NCBI RefSeq assembly: GCF_041053055.1
Contig: NZ_CP163443.1
Span: forward strand, 7,981,001-8,045,000
Direction: 5' to 3'
DNA from: Streptomyces sp. R41
Lineage (GTDB): Bacteria; Actinomycetota; Actinomycetes; Streptomycetales; Streptomycetaceae
DNA: 64,000 nucleotides
Shown here piece by piece: positions 25,935-34,849 of this stretch. Within the stretch, counting starts at the first letter, position 1. Each line of letters opens with the position of its first letter. Under the pieces are notes generated by a model that saw only the letters and a program-made list of their open reading frames with translations, ran no database searches and was not told the DNA's origin. The position numbers and the translations under genes were made by a program.

Positions 25935-26654
25935 ATGAGTGACGACGCCCCCGCCAAGATCCCGAACGCCGGCAAGAAGGCCAAGGACCTCAACGAGGTC
26001 ATCCGCTACACCCTGTGGTCCGTCTTCAAACTGCGCGAGGTGCTCCCCGAGGACCGCGCCGGCTACGCCGACGAGGTCCAGGAGCTCTTCGACCAGCTCG
26101 CCGCGAAGGACGTGACCGTCCGCGGCACGTACGACGTGTCGGGGCTGCGCGCCGACGCCGACCTGATGATCTGGTGGCACGCCGAGACGAGCGACCAGCT
26201 CCAGGAGGCGTACAACCTCTTCCGCCGGACCAAGCTGGGTCGCACCCTGGAGCCGGTCTGGTCGAACATGGCGCTGCATCGCCCCGCCGAGTTCAACCGC
26301 TCGCACATCCCGGCGTTCCTTGCCGACGAGACGCCGCGCAACTATGTGAGCGTCTACCCCTTCGTGCGCTCCTACGACTGGTACCTGCTGCCCGACGAGG
26401 ACCGCCGCCGTATGCTCGCCGACCACGGCAAGATGGCCCGCGGCTACCCGGACGTGCGCGCCAACACGGTCGCCTCGTTCTCGCTGGGCGACTACGAGTG
26501 GATCCTCGCCTTCGAGGCCGACGAGCTGTACCGCATCGTCGACCTCATGCGTCACCTCCGCGCCTCCGAGGCCCGGATGCACGTCCGCGAAGAGGTCCCC
26601 TTCTACACGGGCCGCCGCAAGGACATCGCCGAACTGGTCGCGGGCCTCGCCTAG
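25935..26654 (+). CDS. chdC: Coproheme decarboxylase (ChdC/HemQ)
   Basis: A 239-residue protein of the chlorite-dismutase fold that converts coproheme to heme b with peroxide. Conserved parts include '[12 protein letters not shown]', '[19 protein letters not shown]', '[14 protein letters not shown]', '[18 protein letters not shown]' (catalytic Tyr region), '[19 protein letters not shown]' (heme-ligand His region) and '[21 protein letters not shown]'. It starts 4 nt after hemY. It completes the coproporphyrin-dependent route together with hemE and hemY; ferrochelatase is not in the window. Confidence 0.96.
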   Translation: MSDDAPAKIPNAGKKAKDLNEVIRYTLWSVFKLREVLPEDRAGYADEVQELFDQLAAKDVTVRGTYDVSGLRADADLMIWWHAETSDQLQEAYNLFRRTKLGRTLEPVWSNMALHRPAEFNRSHIPAFLADETPRNYVSVYPFVRSYDWYLLPDEDRRRMLADHGKMARGYPDVRANTVASFSLGDYEWILAFEADELYRIVDLMRHLRASEARMHVREEVPFYTGRRKDIAELVAGLA

Positions 26655-26655
26655 A

Positions 26656-28368
26656 TCAGGGCGCCTGCCGGGTGGTCTTCGAGTCCGCGGTGCGCTGAGA
26701 ACCCGTCGAGTCCTCCGAGCCCCTTGAGCTCTCCGAGCTCGATGACTTCTCCGACTTCTCCGCGCTCTTCGAACGATCGCCCGGCGCCACCGGCTTCGGT
26801 TCCGCGTGCGGCGCGCACCCCGCGCTCCCTACCGGGAGCCGGCCCACCAGCACATACGCCTCCAGGTAGCCGTTGACGCACTGGTTGGGACCGCCCCCGA
26901 TCCCATGCGTCCCGGCATCCTTCTCGGTCACCAGGACCGAGCCGGACAGCCGCCGCTGCAGCTCCCAGGCCCCCTCGTACGGGGTCGCCGCGTCCCGCTC
27001 GGCCGCGAGGATCAGAGTCGGCGGCAGCGCCCCCGGCAGTGTCCGTACGTCGAGCGGCTTCTGCCGCGGCACCGGCCAGTACGCGCACGGCAGGTTCATC
27101 CACACGTTGTCCCAGGTCTCGAACGGCGCCACACGCGCGAGACGCGTGTTGTCGCGGTCCCAGGTGCGCCAGTCGGTCGGCCAGGGCGCGTCGTTGCACT
27201 CGACAGCCGTGTAGACCGCGTTGCTGTTCTCCTCCGCGGCCGCCGCCTTCGGAGCCGGACCGGCCTGCTCGATCAGCGGCTTCGGGTCGCCCTTGAGATA
27301 GGCGGAGAGCGCCAAGGCGCGCTGCGGCCAGTAGTCGTCGTAGTACCCGGCGTCCAGGAACGCGCCCTGCAACTGCGCGGGCCCCACCTTCCCGCCCGCG
27401 GGCGAGGCGGCGAGCTGTGCCCGCACCTTCTCGTAGCTGTGCAGCACGTCTTCGGGTGTGGCACCGAGCCCGTACACGTCGTCGTGTTTGGCGACCCAGG
27501 TGCGGAAGTCCGCCCAGCGGCGCTCGAACGCGACCGACTGGTCGAGGTTGCTCCGGTACCAGATCAGGTCGGGGTCGGGGTCCACCGCCGAGTCGAAGAC
27601 CATCCGGCGTACGTGCGAGGGGAAGAGCGTCGCGTAGAGGGCACCGAAGTACGTCCCGTACGAGGCGCCCATGAACGTCAGCTTCGGCTCGCCGAGCGCG
27701 GCGCGCAGCACGTCCAGGTCGCGGGCGTTGTTGAGCGAGGTGTAGTGGCGCAGGGCGCTGCCCGAGCGCTGGGCGCACCCGCGCGCGTACGCCTTCGCCT
27801 CGGCGATGCGCTCCTTCTTGTACGACTCCGAGGGGAACGTGGGCGCCTGAGAGGGCGCCTTCAGGAAGCGCTTCGGGTCCTGGCAGGACAGTGGGGCGGA
27901 GCGGTCGACCCCACGCGGTGCATAGCCGACCAGGTCGTACGCCCCCGCGATGCGCTTCCACTTGGGGAGGGCCCCGACCAGCGGGAAGCGCATGCTGGAG
28001 GCGCCCGGGCCGCCGGGGTTGTAGACGAAGGCGCCCTGCCGCGGCACCTTCCGCTTGGAGTTCTTCGCGTCCTTGCCGGTGGCCTTGACGCGGCTGACGG
28101 TCAGCTTGATCTGCCGGCCGTCCGGGTGGGCGTAGTCGAGGGGCACCGTGACCGTGCCGCACCTAAGGGTGCCCGGGGCGTCGTCCTCCTTGGCGCACTT
28201 TCCGAAGCGGATGCCCGCGGCAGCGGCGCGCCCGGCGGCGACGGCGGTGCCGCGCATCTCGGCGGAGCCCGCCGGGTCCGGCCAGGCCGGTTGGCCACTC
28301 GCCGGCGCGCCGACGAGGGCGGTCAGGAGCATGGACCCTGCGGTTCCGTAGAGGACGGCAGCTCTCAT
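26656..28368 (-). CDS. Secreted alpha/beta-hydrolase, tripeptidyl aminopeptidase (Slp/Tap type)
   Basis: A 570-residue exported protein. The signal peptide (residues 1-26, ending 'ASG') is followed by an alpha/beta-hydrolase fold with the Tap-family signatures 'VYNPGGPGASSM' (oxyanion region), nucleophile Ser in 'FMGASYGTYFGAL', Asp in 'LILAAERDAATPYEGA' and His in 'DAGTHGIGGGPNQC'. A Ser/Lys/Glu-rich, probably disordered tail covers the last 55 or so residues. Such enzymes release tripeptides from the N termini of exported or external proteins. I chose ATG 28368 because it starts the signal peptide. It converges with chdC, with 1 nt between stops. Confidence 0.92.
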   Translation of the reverse strand: MRAAVLYGTAGSMLLTALVGAPASGQPAWPDPAGSAEMRGTAVAAGRAAAAGIRFGKCAKEDDAPGTLRCGTVTVPLDYAHPDGRQIKLTVSRVKATGKDAKNSKRKVPRQGAFVYNPGGPGASSMRFPLVGALPKWKRIAGAYDLVGYAPRGVDRSAPLSCQDPKRFLKAPSQAPTFPSESYKKERIAEAKAYARGCAQRSGSALRHYTSLNNARDLDVLRAALGEPKLTFMGASYGTYFGALYATLFPSHVRRMVFDSAVDPDPDLIWYRSNLDQSVAFERRWADFRTWVAKHDDVYGLGATPEDVLHSYEKVRAQLAASPAGGKVGPAQLQGAFLDAGYYDDYWPQRALALSAYLKGDPKPLIEQAGPAPKAAAAEENSNAVYTAVECNDAPWPTDWRTWDRDNTRLARVAPFETWDNVWMNLPCAYWPVPRQKPLDVRTLPGALPPTLILAAERDAATPYEGAWELQRRLSGSVLVTEKDAGTHGIGGGPNQCVNGYLEAYVLVGRLPVGSAGCAPHAEPKPVAPGDRSKSAEKSEKSSSSESSRGSEDSTGSQRTADSKTTRQAP

Positions 28369-28509
28369 CGCGAATCCCTTCAACGCGCGGCAGCGACAAA
28401 AGGGATGTTTCGTTTGACGGTTGGCGATGTAAAGCACCGGGCCGCCGGTGTCGCCCCTATGACCCCGATGCGCCCCCCGGTGCGCCCCTCAGCCCCTTGG
28501 CGAGCTCCT

Positions 28510-29295
28510 TCACCAGCCCCTTCGCTCGGGGCTGCGGTCGCGGTGTGTGAAGGCCGCGCGCAGGTCCGGCTCGCCGATCGCGCGGACACCGCGTACGGCG
28601 ACGGAGGTGAGGTACGTACGGTCGTCACCGGCGTCGTCGGCGCGCCTGGCGAGGGTGCCGAGCAGCCGCTGTCCGGCAGGGGAGGCCCAGCGCGTGTAGG
28701 GGTGCACCTCGATGCGGGCGATGGCGAGGCAGCTCAGCGTGAGGACGAGCGGGAGCGCGAACCAGACGGCGACCGGGACCTCGTTCCCGGTGGTCTGGGC
28801 GGGCAGCAGCAGGGCCACCGCACCCAGCGCGAGGACGGCCGCCGCGGCGGCCTGGACCTGGCGGACGGCGCCCGCGACGGTGGTGCGGGCGCCGTCGGGA
28901 ACGGCGAGGCCCACCGCGACCAGGTGGTCCGCGAGGTGGCGTACCGAGTCGGCGGCGGCCGCGGTCGCCCGTACGGGCGCGATCCGGGACTGGCCCTCCG
29001 GGCCGATGGCTCCTATGACCGAGCGCTCCATGTCGTCGCGCCCGCGCGGGTCCACGACGGTCGCCCAGCCGGTGTGCGCGAGCAGCAGCCGGCGCTGGCG
29101 GGCCATCGACACCAGGGTCAGATCGGCGACCCGGGCCGGGCCGCCGGACAGGAACGCCGCCTCGTACAGCGTGAGATCGTGCCCGCGGGCCGCCTCCGCG
29201 TCGACTGCCGCCGCACGTACGGCCGCCAGGCACAGCCGGGTGCAGGAGATGCCGGCCGCGGCCCAGGCCAGGAGCAGGAGAAGGACCCAGAACAT
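28510..29295 (-). CDS. TIGR04222-domain membrane protein
   Basis: A 261-residue protein: N-terminal membrane helix (2-18), then the compact domain with 'LTLYEAAFLSGGPARVADLTLVSMARQRRLLLAHTGWATV' that I recognise as TIGR04222. Two further helices (about 143-160 and 168-190) and a charged C-terminal region follow. Many Streptomyces TIGR04222 proteins end in a Gly/Cys-rich tail; this one ends 'RDRSPERRGW' without Cys. It lies two genes away from an MNIO (DUF692) oxidase, an association I have seen in other actinomycetes (established only as gene neighbourhood). The role is unknown. Confidence 0.8.
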   Translation of the reverse strand: MFWVLLLLLAWAAAGISCTRLCLAAVRAAAVDAEAARGHDLTLYEAAFLSGGPARVADLTLVSMARQRRLLLAHTGWATVVDPRGRDDMERSVIGAIGPEGQSRIAPVRATAAAADSVRHLADHLVAVGLAVPDGARTTVAGAVRQVQAAAAAVLALGAVALLLPAQTTGNEVPVAVWFALPLVLTLSCLAIARIEVHPYTRWASPAGQRLLGTLARRADDAGDDRTYLTSVAVRGVRAIGEPDLRAAFTHRDRSPERRGW

Positions 29296-29404
29296 GGCGT
29301 TTTTCTATGCCAAGGGTCGGGCGGGCGCCATGGGTTATTCACTATATGGACGGAGCGTTGCAGGTATGTGATGTTCCGCTTCTCGCCCGTGGAGCCCTGG
29401 GGAA

Positions 29405-30172
29405 CTACGGAGTTGAGGAGGGCTTGGCGCGCGAGGCGGCCGGAGGCATGGGGTACCCCGGCGACGGGGTCACCGGGATCGGCGAGCCCGGGGACTGCGT
29501 CGGGCCGGGCGGGGCCGGGGAGTTGGTGAGCGGCGGCGGGCTCGCGGTGGCCGCGTCCTGGGCGAGGGCGTCGAAGTCGACGTATCCGGTGGCCTCGAGG
29601 ACCTTGATGTGATCGAGCACGGTGGTGTTCGCGTCGTCGGCGAGATCGCGCACGAGCGAGTTGCGGGTGTTCGCGCGGACCTGGGCGACCACGGAGAAGA
29701 CCTTGCCGTGGGCCTTGCGCAGGATGTTCGCGAACTTCCGGTCGTAGTCCGTGCCGTGCGCGGCGTTCAGCGTGGCCAGCCACTGACGCTGCTGAGGGTT
29801 GGGCTGGTTGGGCAGCTCCAGGCCGAGCCGCGCGGCGACATTGCGGACGCGGGCGTCCAGGAACGTGTGGCCCTCGATGAGGTGCTCGCCGGCTGTCCGT
29901 ACGGCCTGGGTGGTGCCGCGCTCCTGGGCCTGCTGGCCCGCGGGCAGCTCCCACAGTCCGGCCAGCCGGACCTTGGTGATGAACTCCCGGTCAAGGGCCG
30001 ACAGCGGACCGAACTGGGTCGACACGGTCTGTGCGTTCAGGGTGTCAAGGCCGGTGCCGGAGCGGTCCGCGTACGACCAGATCGGAAAGACCAGCGCGAC
30101 CAGGGTCGCCGTGAGGCCCGTGATGACGAGCCCTGTGCCACTGACCAATCCGGTGCGGTTGATGGATCGCAT
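29405..30172 (-). CDS. DUF4142 secreted protein, paralogue A
   Basis: A 255-residue protein with an N-terminal signal or anchor (about 8-30), then a helical DUF4142 (ferritin-like bundle) domain: 'SALDREFITKVRLAGLWELPAGQQA', 'GEHLIEGHTFLDARVRNVAARLG', 'YDRKFANILRKAHGKVF', 'TTVLDHIKVLEATGYVDFDAL'. The last 50 residues are a Pro/Ser/Thr-rich wall-spanning or disordered tail. ATG 30172 follows GGAGG. A close paralogue lies on the other side of the MNIO gene. The His/Glu-rich helices could bind metal, but no metal site can be proven by eye. Confidence 0.85.
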   Translation of the reverse strand: MRSINRTGLVSGTGLVITGLTATLVALVFPIWSYADRSGTGLDTLNAQTVSTQFGPLSALDREFITKVRLAGLWELPAGQQAQERGTTQAVRTAGEHLIEGHTFLDARVRNVAARLGLELPNQPNPQQRQWLATLNAAHGTDYDRKFANILRKAHGKVFSVVAQVRANTRNSLVRDLADDANTTVLDHIKVLEATGYVDFDALAQDAATASPPPLTNSPAPPGPTQSPGSPIPVTPSPGYPMPPAASRAKPSSTP

Positions 30173-30421
30173 GGTGCCTCCTGTTGCGGCACCGCACGCT
30201 AGTGCGCTTCGGGTGCGGGTTGGCATATTACTGCGGGCGCTACGCCAACTGCCGTACGGGAAGAAGGGTTTGGCCGGTGGGTGGAACGCGCCGGATGCGG
30301 TAGTTCGGGCGTAGGCCGGACCACCGCAAAGCCGCGGAAACCGGGCGCGCACATCCACCGCACAGGGAAGCGTGTTAACCCCGGCACACTCTGCGGGGGT
30401 ACTGGGCCGCCGCGCGCGTAC

Positions 30422-31741
30422 TCAGCGGCGCAGCAGCACCCGGCGGGTGGCGCGGGCCAGCCGGGCCGTGGGGCGCTGCGACAGCGGGGCCGGCCCCGAG
30501 CGCTCCAGCCACCAGTCGCGCAGCCGGCGCCGCGTCTCCGCGTCCTCGGGGCGACCCGCGAGGAGCAGGTGCTCGGCGAAGTCGAGGGCGTCGCGCCGAT
30601 AGCCCCCGGTCATCGGATGCCCTTGGGCATACGCGAGAAACGCCGGCCGGTACCCCTCCGCCAGGATCTCCGGCAGCTCCGCGGCCACCCTCGCGACCAC
30701 GTCCGCCCGCTTGTCGGCGAGCGCCCGCCCCTGCACCCCGAGTCGTACCCGGTCGAACCCCTCGGGCACAGGGGTTCCCGCGACGAGCGCGGACAGCAGC
30801 GCGGCCTGCGCGAGCGCGAGCCGCTGCCGGGCGGGGGTGGTGTCCTGCGTTCCGGCTTCGCCGGAAGGGGAACGTGCTGCCTTCACGGCGTTCACCGCAG
30901 CGGCACTCGTGGCCTTCTCCAGCGTCCCCCGAATCGCCCCCAGTTCCCTTTCGAGCTCCTCCGGCTCCGGAAAGTTCTCGTCGCGCTCGAGGAGGACCCC
31001 CGGCGGGTTCACGCGGGAGGCGAGGTCCGCCAGGATGTCCAGGACCTGCTGGGGCACGGGGTGGGCGTGGCTGTCGTGCCAGACGCCGTCGCGTTCGAAG
31101 CCTCCGGCGACGTGGACGTAGGCGATGGCTTCGACGGGGAGTTCGTCGAGGGCCTTGGCCGGGTCCTCGCCGCGGTTGACATGGTTCGTGTGGAGGTTGG
31201 CGACGTCGATGAGGAGGCGTACGCCGGTGCGGTCGACCAGGTCGTAGAGGAACTGGCCCTCCGTCATCTCCTCGCCGGGCCAGGAGATCAGCGCGGCTAT
31301 GTTCTCCACCGCGAGCGGGACGGGGAGCGCGTCCTGCGCGATACGGATGTTCTCGCACAGGACGTCGAGGGCGTCCCGGGTGCGGGGGACCGGCAGCAGG
31401 TGTCCGGCCTCCAGGAGCGGCGACGCGGTGAGCGGCCCGCCCGCCCGTACGAAGGCGATGTGCTCCGTGACGAGCGGCGAGCCCAGCGCCTCGGCCCGCT
31501 CGGCGAGCGCGGTGAGCCGGGACTCGTCGGGCCGGTCCGCGCCGCCGAGGCCGAGCGAGACCCCGTGCGGCACGACCGTGACCCCGCGCTCGCGCAGCCG
31601 CAGCAGCGACTCGGGGAGATGCCCGGGGCACACGTTCTCGGCCACGGCCTCGACCCAGTCGATGCCGGGCATTCGCTCCACGGCCTCGGCGATCTCCGGC
31701 CGCCACCCGATTCCCGTCCCCAGCTGCCTCAGCTGCGTCAT
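30422..31741 (-). CDS. MNIO (DUF692) multinuclear iron-dependent oxidase with C-terminal DUF2063-like region
   Basis: A 439-residue protein. Residues 1-280 are a TIM barrel of the MNIO/DUF692 family. Metal-ligand candidates lie in '[12 protein letters not shown]', '[13 protein letters not shown]', '[10 protein letters not shown]', '[11 protein letters not shown]', '[23 protein letters not shown]' and '[10 protein letters not shown]'. Characterised members (MbnB, TglH, ChrH and bufferin enzymes) use two or three irons to modify Cys, Asp or other residues of peptides. The C-terminal about 150 residues ('[16 protein letters not shown]', '[14 protein letters not shown]') form a second helical domain resembling DUF2063 partner proteins, so enzyme and partner may be fused. 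It is flanked by two DUF4142 genes. Confidence 0.88.
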   Translation of the reverse strand: MTQLRQLGTGIGWRPEIAEAVERMPGIDWVEAVAENVCPGHLPESLLRLRERGVTVVPHGVSLGLGGADRPDESRLTALAERAEALGSPLVTEHIAFVRAGGPLTASPLLEAGHLLPVPRTRDALDVLCENIRIAQDALPVPLAVENIAALISWPGEEMTEGQFLYDLVDRTGVRLLIDVANLHTNHVNRGEDPAKALDELPVEAIAYVHVAGGFERDGVWHDSHAHPVPQQVLDILADLASRVNPPGVLLERDENFPEPEELERELGAIRGTLEKATSAAAVNAVKAARSPSGEAGTQDTTPARQRLALAQAALLSALVAGTPVPEGFDRVRLGVQGRALADKRADVVARVAAELPEILAEGYRPAFLAYAQGHPMTGGYRRDALDFAEHLLLAGRPEDAETRRRLRDWWLERSGPAPLSQRPTARLARATRRVLLRR

Positions 31742-31893
31742 GTCCCCTCCTCCGTCACGAACCTCGACCAGACCCTGCGTGTCGTCTCCTTACGACGGAC
31801 CTGTGTTCCGGCGTGACGGAGTCATGGCCCCGGGACCCGGGGCCGAACCCATCCGAGCGGACCTTCAGAGCAACATTTGAGGTTCCGCGCGGG

Positions 31894-32688
31894 CTACTGG
31901 AGCACGTTGTCCGAATCGGTGGGCTCCGGTCGGCGGGTGTTGATGTCGGCGCCGCCCTGCGGCAGCGCCGACGGGCTCGACGAGACGTCGACGCCGTTGC
32001 CCGGCTGGACGGGCGGGGCGGACGAGGCCGGCGCGCCGATGGTGGGCGGCGGGGGGCCGGTCGGGCTGGCGGTCGACAGCCCGGCCGTGTCATTGGCGAT
32101 GGCGTCGAAGTCGACCTCCCCGGTCTTCTCCAGCATCGTGATGTGGTCGAGCACGGTCAGGTTGGTGTCGGAGGCCAGCTGCCGCACCAGCGTGTTACGA
32201 GTGCTGTTGCGGACCGCGCCGATCGCCGGAAAGATCTTGCCGTGCGCGGCCCGCAGCAGGTTCGCGAACTTGTACTCGTACTCCTTGCCCGACGCAGCGG
32301 TCAGCTCCTTCAACCAGCCCTGTTGCTGCTCGTTCGGCTGGTTCGGCAGCTCGACATTGAGCTGGGCCGCCACGATCCGCACCCGCTTGTCGAGGTCGGT
32401 GTGCCCGACGATCAGGTGATCGCCGGCCTCCTTGATGGCCTTGGTGGGGGCCCGCTCGATCGCCTGCTGCCCGGCCGGCAACTCCCACAGGCCGGCCAGT
32501 CGCACTCGTACGATCAAGTCGCGGTCGGCGGCGGACAGTGGCCCCCAGCGTGTGTTCACCGTCCCGGCCGCGAGATTCGCCTGGCCCGTGCCCGAGCGGT
32601 CGGCGTACGACCACACCGGGAACGCGAGTGCGCCGACGGTGGCGACGAGCGCCGCGATGACGAGGGCCGTACCGTTGATACGCCGCAA
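31894..32688 (-). CDS. DUF4142 secreted protein, paralogue B
   Basis: A 264-residue protein with the same architecture as the gene at 29405-30172: N-terminal anchor ending near 'FPVWSYADRSGTG', helical domain with 'VRVRLAGLWELPAGQQA', 'GDHLIVGHTDLDKRVRIVAAQL', 'YKFANLLRAAHGKIFP' and 'LTVLDHITMLEKTGEVDFDAI', then a Pro/Ser-rich tail. TTG 32688 is chosen because GGGAGG lies 5 nt upstream. The two copies are clearly similar along their whole length and probably arose by duplication around the MNIO gene. Confidence 0.85.
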   Translation of the reverse strand: MRRINGTALVIAALVATVGALAFPVWSYADRSGTGQANLAAGTVNTRWGPLSAADRDLIVRVRLAGLWELPAGQQAIERAPTKAIKEAGDHLIVGHTDLDKRVRIVAAQLNVELPNQPNEQQQGWLKELTAASGKEYEYKFANLLRAAHGKIFPAIGAVRNSTRNTLVRQLASDTNLTVLDHITMLEKTGEVDFDAIANDTAGLSTASPTGPPPPTIGAPASSAPPVQPGNGVDVSSSPSALPQGGADINTRRPEPTDSDNVLQ

Positions 32689-32864
32689 ATGTGCCTCCCG
32701 GGTGAAACCAACTGGTCGTTGGGAACCTGTACTTGGCCAGTGCCAGCAGGTACGTACGGGAAGGCTGTGATGTTCAGACCCGTCGGCGATCAGTCGCGCG
32801 ACTTCGGAACCGGCCGCCGCCCGGCTCCCCGATCCGCCGCTCGACGCCTACGCGCGCGGGGCCG

Positions 32865-33473
32865 TCAGCTCGGCAGCGGCCACTTCTTCGGGTCGCGTCC
32901 AAGGAGCCGCAGCGCTTCTTCCAGCGGCTCCGACCCTGCCGGTACGTCGAGGGCCGGCGCGAACGCGAACCCCGCCCCGCGGCCCGCCGGATCCGTCGGT
33001 ACGCGGCGGGCGACGGCCAGCCCCGCGTCGAGGACATGGCCGGGCAGGTCGAGCCCGGCGCCGAGCGTGGCGGCCACATCCCACGCGTGCACCACGTAGT
33101 CGATGAAATGGAAGCCGACAGCCAGCCGCCCGGGGACTGCGACTCCGAGCTCCGGCAGTACGAACTCGCGCTCCCCGACCCCCGGTTCGGCGAACGCGGC
33201 GAGCACCGTCGTCGCCGCTCCCCGATATGTCCGCCCCGGATCGCTCATGTCCTCCGGTTCCCGCCAGTACGCCTCCTCGTGCCCTGCCCCGCGCGCGGCC
33301 GCCGCGAAGCCGTAGTGCTGCGCGGTCATGTGCGCCACCAGCCGCCGCAGCGTCCACCCGGCGCAGGGTGTGTCCCGCTCCCAGTCCGCCTCCCGCGCCG
33401 GCTCCACGACCCTGAGCGACTCGAGTACGGCGATCCGGTCGAGTTCGACGATGTCCGGTCCAGTCGTTGTCAT
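32865..33473 (-). CDS. TIGR03086-type DinB-like (maleylpyruvate isomerase family) protein
   Basis: A 202-residue cytoplasmic protein with the mycothiol-dependent-isomerase/DinB four-helix fold: 'WERDTPCAGWTLRRLVAHMTAQHYGF' (first His), 'GFHFIDYVVHAWDVAATLG' (His pair) and 'GAGFAFAPALDVPAG'. The three His residues suggest a metal site. Many actinobacterial members are presumed mycothiol-dependent, but the reaction is unknown. The start ATG 33473 follows GAGGAGG. Confidence 0.85.
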   Translation of the reverse strand: MTTTGPDIVELDRIAVLESLRVVEPAREADWERDTPCAGWTLRRLVAHMTAQHYGFAAAARGAGHEEAYWREPEDMSDPGRTYRGAATTVLAAFAEPGVGEREFVLPELGVAVPGRLAVGFHFIDYVVHAWDVAATLGAGLDLPGHVLDAGLAVARRVPTDPAGRGAGFAFAPALDVPAGSEPLEEALRLLGRDPKKWPLPS

Positions 33474-33566
33474 CCGGCCTCCTCGGTGAGGAGACGAGCA
33501 TAAAACTAAGCGAACGGTCGTGCTATTTGTTTCGCCCATCACCGGACTGCTCAATTGCCGTGTGTG

Positions 33567-34211
33567 TCAGGACACTTCAGGAACCCGGGACGGATCCGTC
33601 GCCGCTGCCCTCAGCCGCGAGGTGATCGCGACGCGGGCCCTGCGGTAGGCGACGGTCTCGTCGTGCAGGACGGAGACGGCGTTGGCCGTCTCCATCAACG
33701 CGATGAACTCGAAGGCGAGTTGGGGGGCGTCGGTGTCGGGGTGGAGGTCGCCGAGGTCGCGGGCCTCGGCGACGGCGCGCTCCACGTGGTCCGTCCAGTC
33801 CCGCTGGGCGCGTACCACCGCGTCGTGCACGGGCCCCGGCCTGGCGTCGAACTCGGCGATGACCTCGTAGAAGAAGCAGCCGCCCGGGAAGACCCTGCCC
33901 TGGGAGTAGTCCAGCCAGAGTTCGCACAGCCGCCGGACGCGGGCGATCCCGGCCGGGGTCTCGGCCGCGGGCCGGATCACCTGCTCGACGTAGATCCGCG
34001 CCGCCTCCCGCACGGTGGCCAGCTGGAGCTCCTGCTTGGAGCCGAAGAGCGCGAAGACCCCGCTCTTGCTGAGCCGGAGCTCGGTGGCCAGGCGTCCGAC
34101 GGACAACGCCTCCAGTCCCTCGACGGAGGCGATGTCGACGGTGCGGCGCAGCACCAACTGCCGTGTGCGGTTGCCGCGTTCGACCCTGCCGTCCAGCCGG
34201 GTGCCGGCCAT
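33567..34211 (-). CDS. TetR-family transcriptional regulator
   Basis: A 214-residue regulator with an N-terminal helix-turn-helix ('LSVGRLATELRLSKSGVFALFGSKQELQLA') and a C-terminal ligand domain of the TetR_C type with 'FPGGCFFYEVIAEFDARPG'. ATG 34211 has GGGGAGG upstream. A perfect 16-nt palindrome about 20 nt upstream of its start is a good autoregulatory operator. Targets may include the upstream cupin gene on the same strand or its own gene only. Confidence 0.88.
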   Translation of the reverse strand: MAGTRLDGRVERGNRTRQLVLRRTVDIASVEGLEALSVGRLATELRLSKSGVFALFGSKQELQLATVREAARIYVEQVIRPAAETPAGIARVRRLCELWLDYSQGRVFPGGCFFYEVIAEFDARPGPVHDAVVRAQRDWTDHVERAVAEARDLGDLHPDTDAPQLAFEFIALMETANAVSVLHDETVAYRRARVAITSRLRAAATDPSRVPEVS

Positions 34212-34229
34212 CGTGACCTCCCCAGATCC

Positions 34230-34245
34230 CTCTGCGTACGCAGAG
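34230..34245. promoter_or_regulatory. Palindromic operator for the TetR gene at 33567-34211
   Basis: CTCTGCGTACGCAGAG, perfectly palindromic, 19 nt upstream of the TetR start codon and between it and the cupin stop. Size and position are typical of TetR autorepression sites. Confidence 0.6.
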
Positions 34246-34286
34246 CCTAACCGGCGCGGGGCAGCCGTTGCGTGCCCTGCCGGCCA

Positions 34287-34323
34287 CGCCGTTCAGCGCC
34301 TGCGTGCCCCGCCGTTCAGCGCC
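34287..34323. repeat. 23-bp direct repeat spanning the cupin stop codon
   Basis: CGCCGTTCAGCGCC occurs at 34287-34300 and again at 34310-34323, with similar sequence between. The second copy contains the stop codon (TCA on the + strand at 34316-34318) of the cupin gene, so its C-terminal end has been duplicated downstream. Confidence 0.6.
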
Positions 34324-34807
34324 GTCCGTCCCACGCCGGACTCTGCCGGAAGTACGTGTCGTACAGCTCCTGGACCTCCAGCAGGCTCTCCGGCGGCACC
34401 TTGCCGAAGGCGATGCGCTCCAAGTGCCGGAAGTACTCGAAGCGTTCGACGCCGGGAGTGATGACGATGAGGATGTCGGCGTCGTGCCCCGGTGCGGCGG
34501 CGAAGGCGTGCGGAACGCCGGGCGGTACGACGACGAGGTCGCCGCGCTCTGCGGTCACGATCTCTTCGCCCGAGAGGAGCTGGGCGGTGCCGTCGAGCAT
34601 GTAGAACAGCTCGGCGGAGCCGGCGTGGTGGTGCGGCTTGGCGCCGTCGGCGCCGTCGGTGAGGGTGGCGCGCAGGGTGGACAGCGCGCCACCGGTCGAG
34701 CTGCTGTCGGCCAGCAGTTGGATGGCGGTGGGGGCCCGGCCGATCACTTCGGCCTCCGCGGAGCGGACGACCACGGACTTGTCGAAGTCCGGCACGATCA
34801 ACGACAT
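34316..34807 (-). CDS. Cupin-domain protein
   Basis: A 163-residue single-domain cupin. Motif 1 is 'KPHHHAGSAELFYMLDGTAQLLSG' (two His, Glu) and motif 2 is 'GDLVVVPPGVPHAFAAAPG' (His), a complete metal-binding set. Such proteins may be dioxygenases, isomerases or sensors; the substrate cannot be predicted. It is transcribed in the same direction as the DUF4267 gene upstream and the TetR gene downstream. Confidence 0.85.
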   Translation of the reverse strand: MSLIVPDFDKSVVVRSAEAEVIGRAPTAIQLLADSSSTGGALSTLRATLTDGADGAKPHHHAGSAELFYMLDGTAQLLSGEEIVTAERGDLVVVPPGVPHAFAAAPGHDADILIVITPGVERFEYFRHLERIAFGKVPPESLLEVQELYDTYFRQSPAWDGRR

Positions 34808-34849
34808 CTCATGACTCCCTGATGCAGGCGTTGGTTCGGGCGATGGCTT

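Noticed and set aside
26806..29529. A + strand open frame of about 900 codons
   Set aside because: It runs antisense through two real genes (aminopeptidase and TIGR04222 protein), has no domain and no ribosome binding site.
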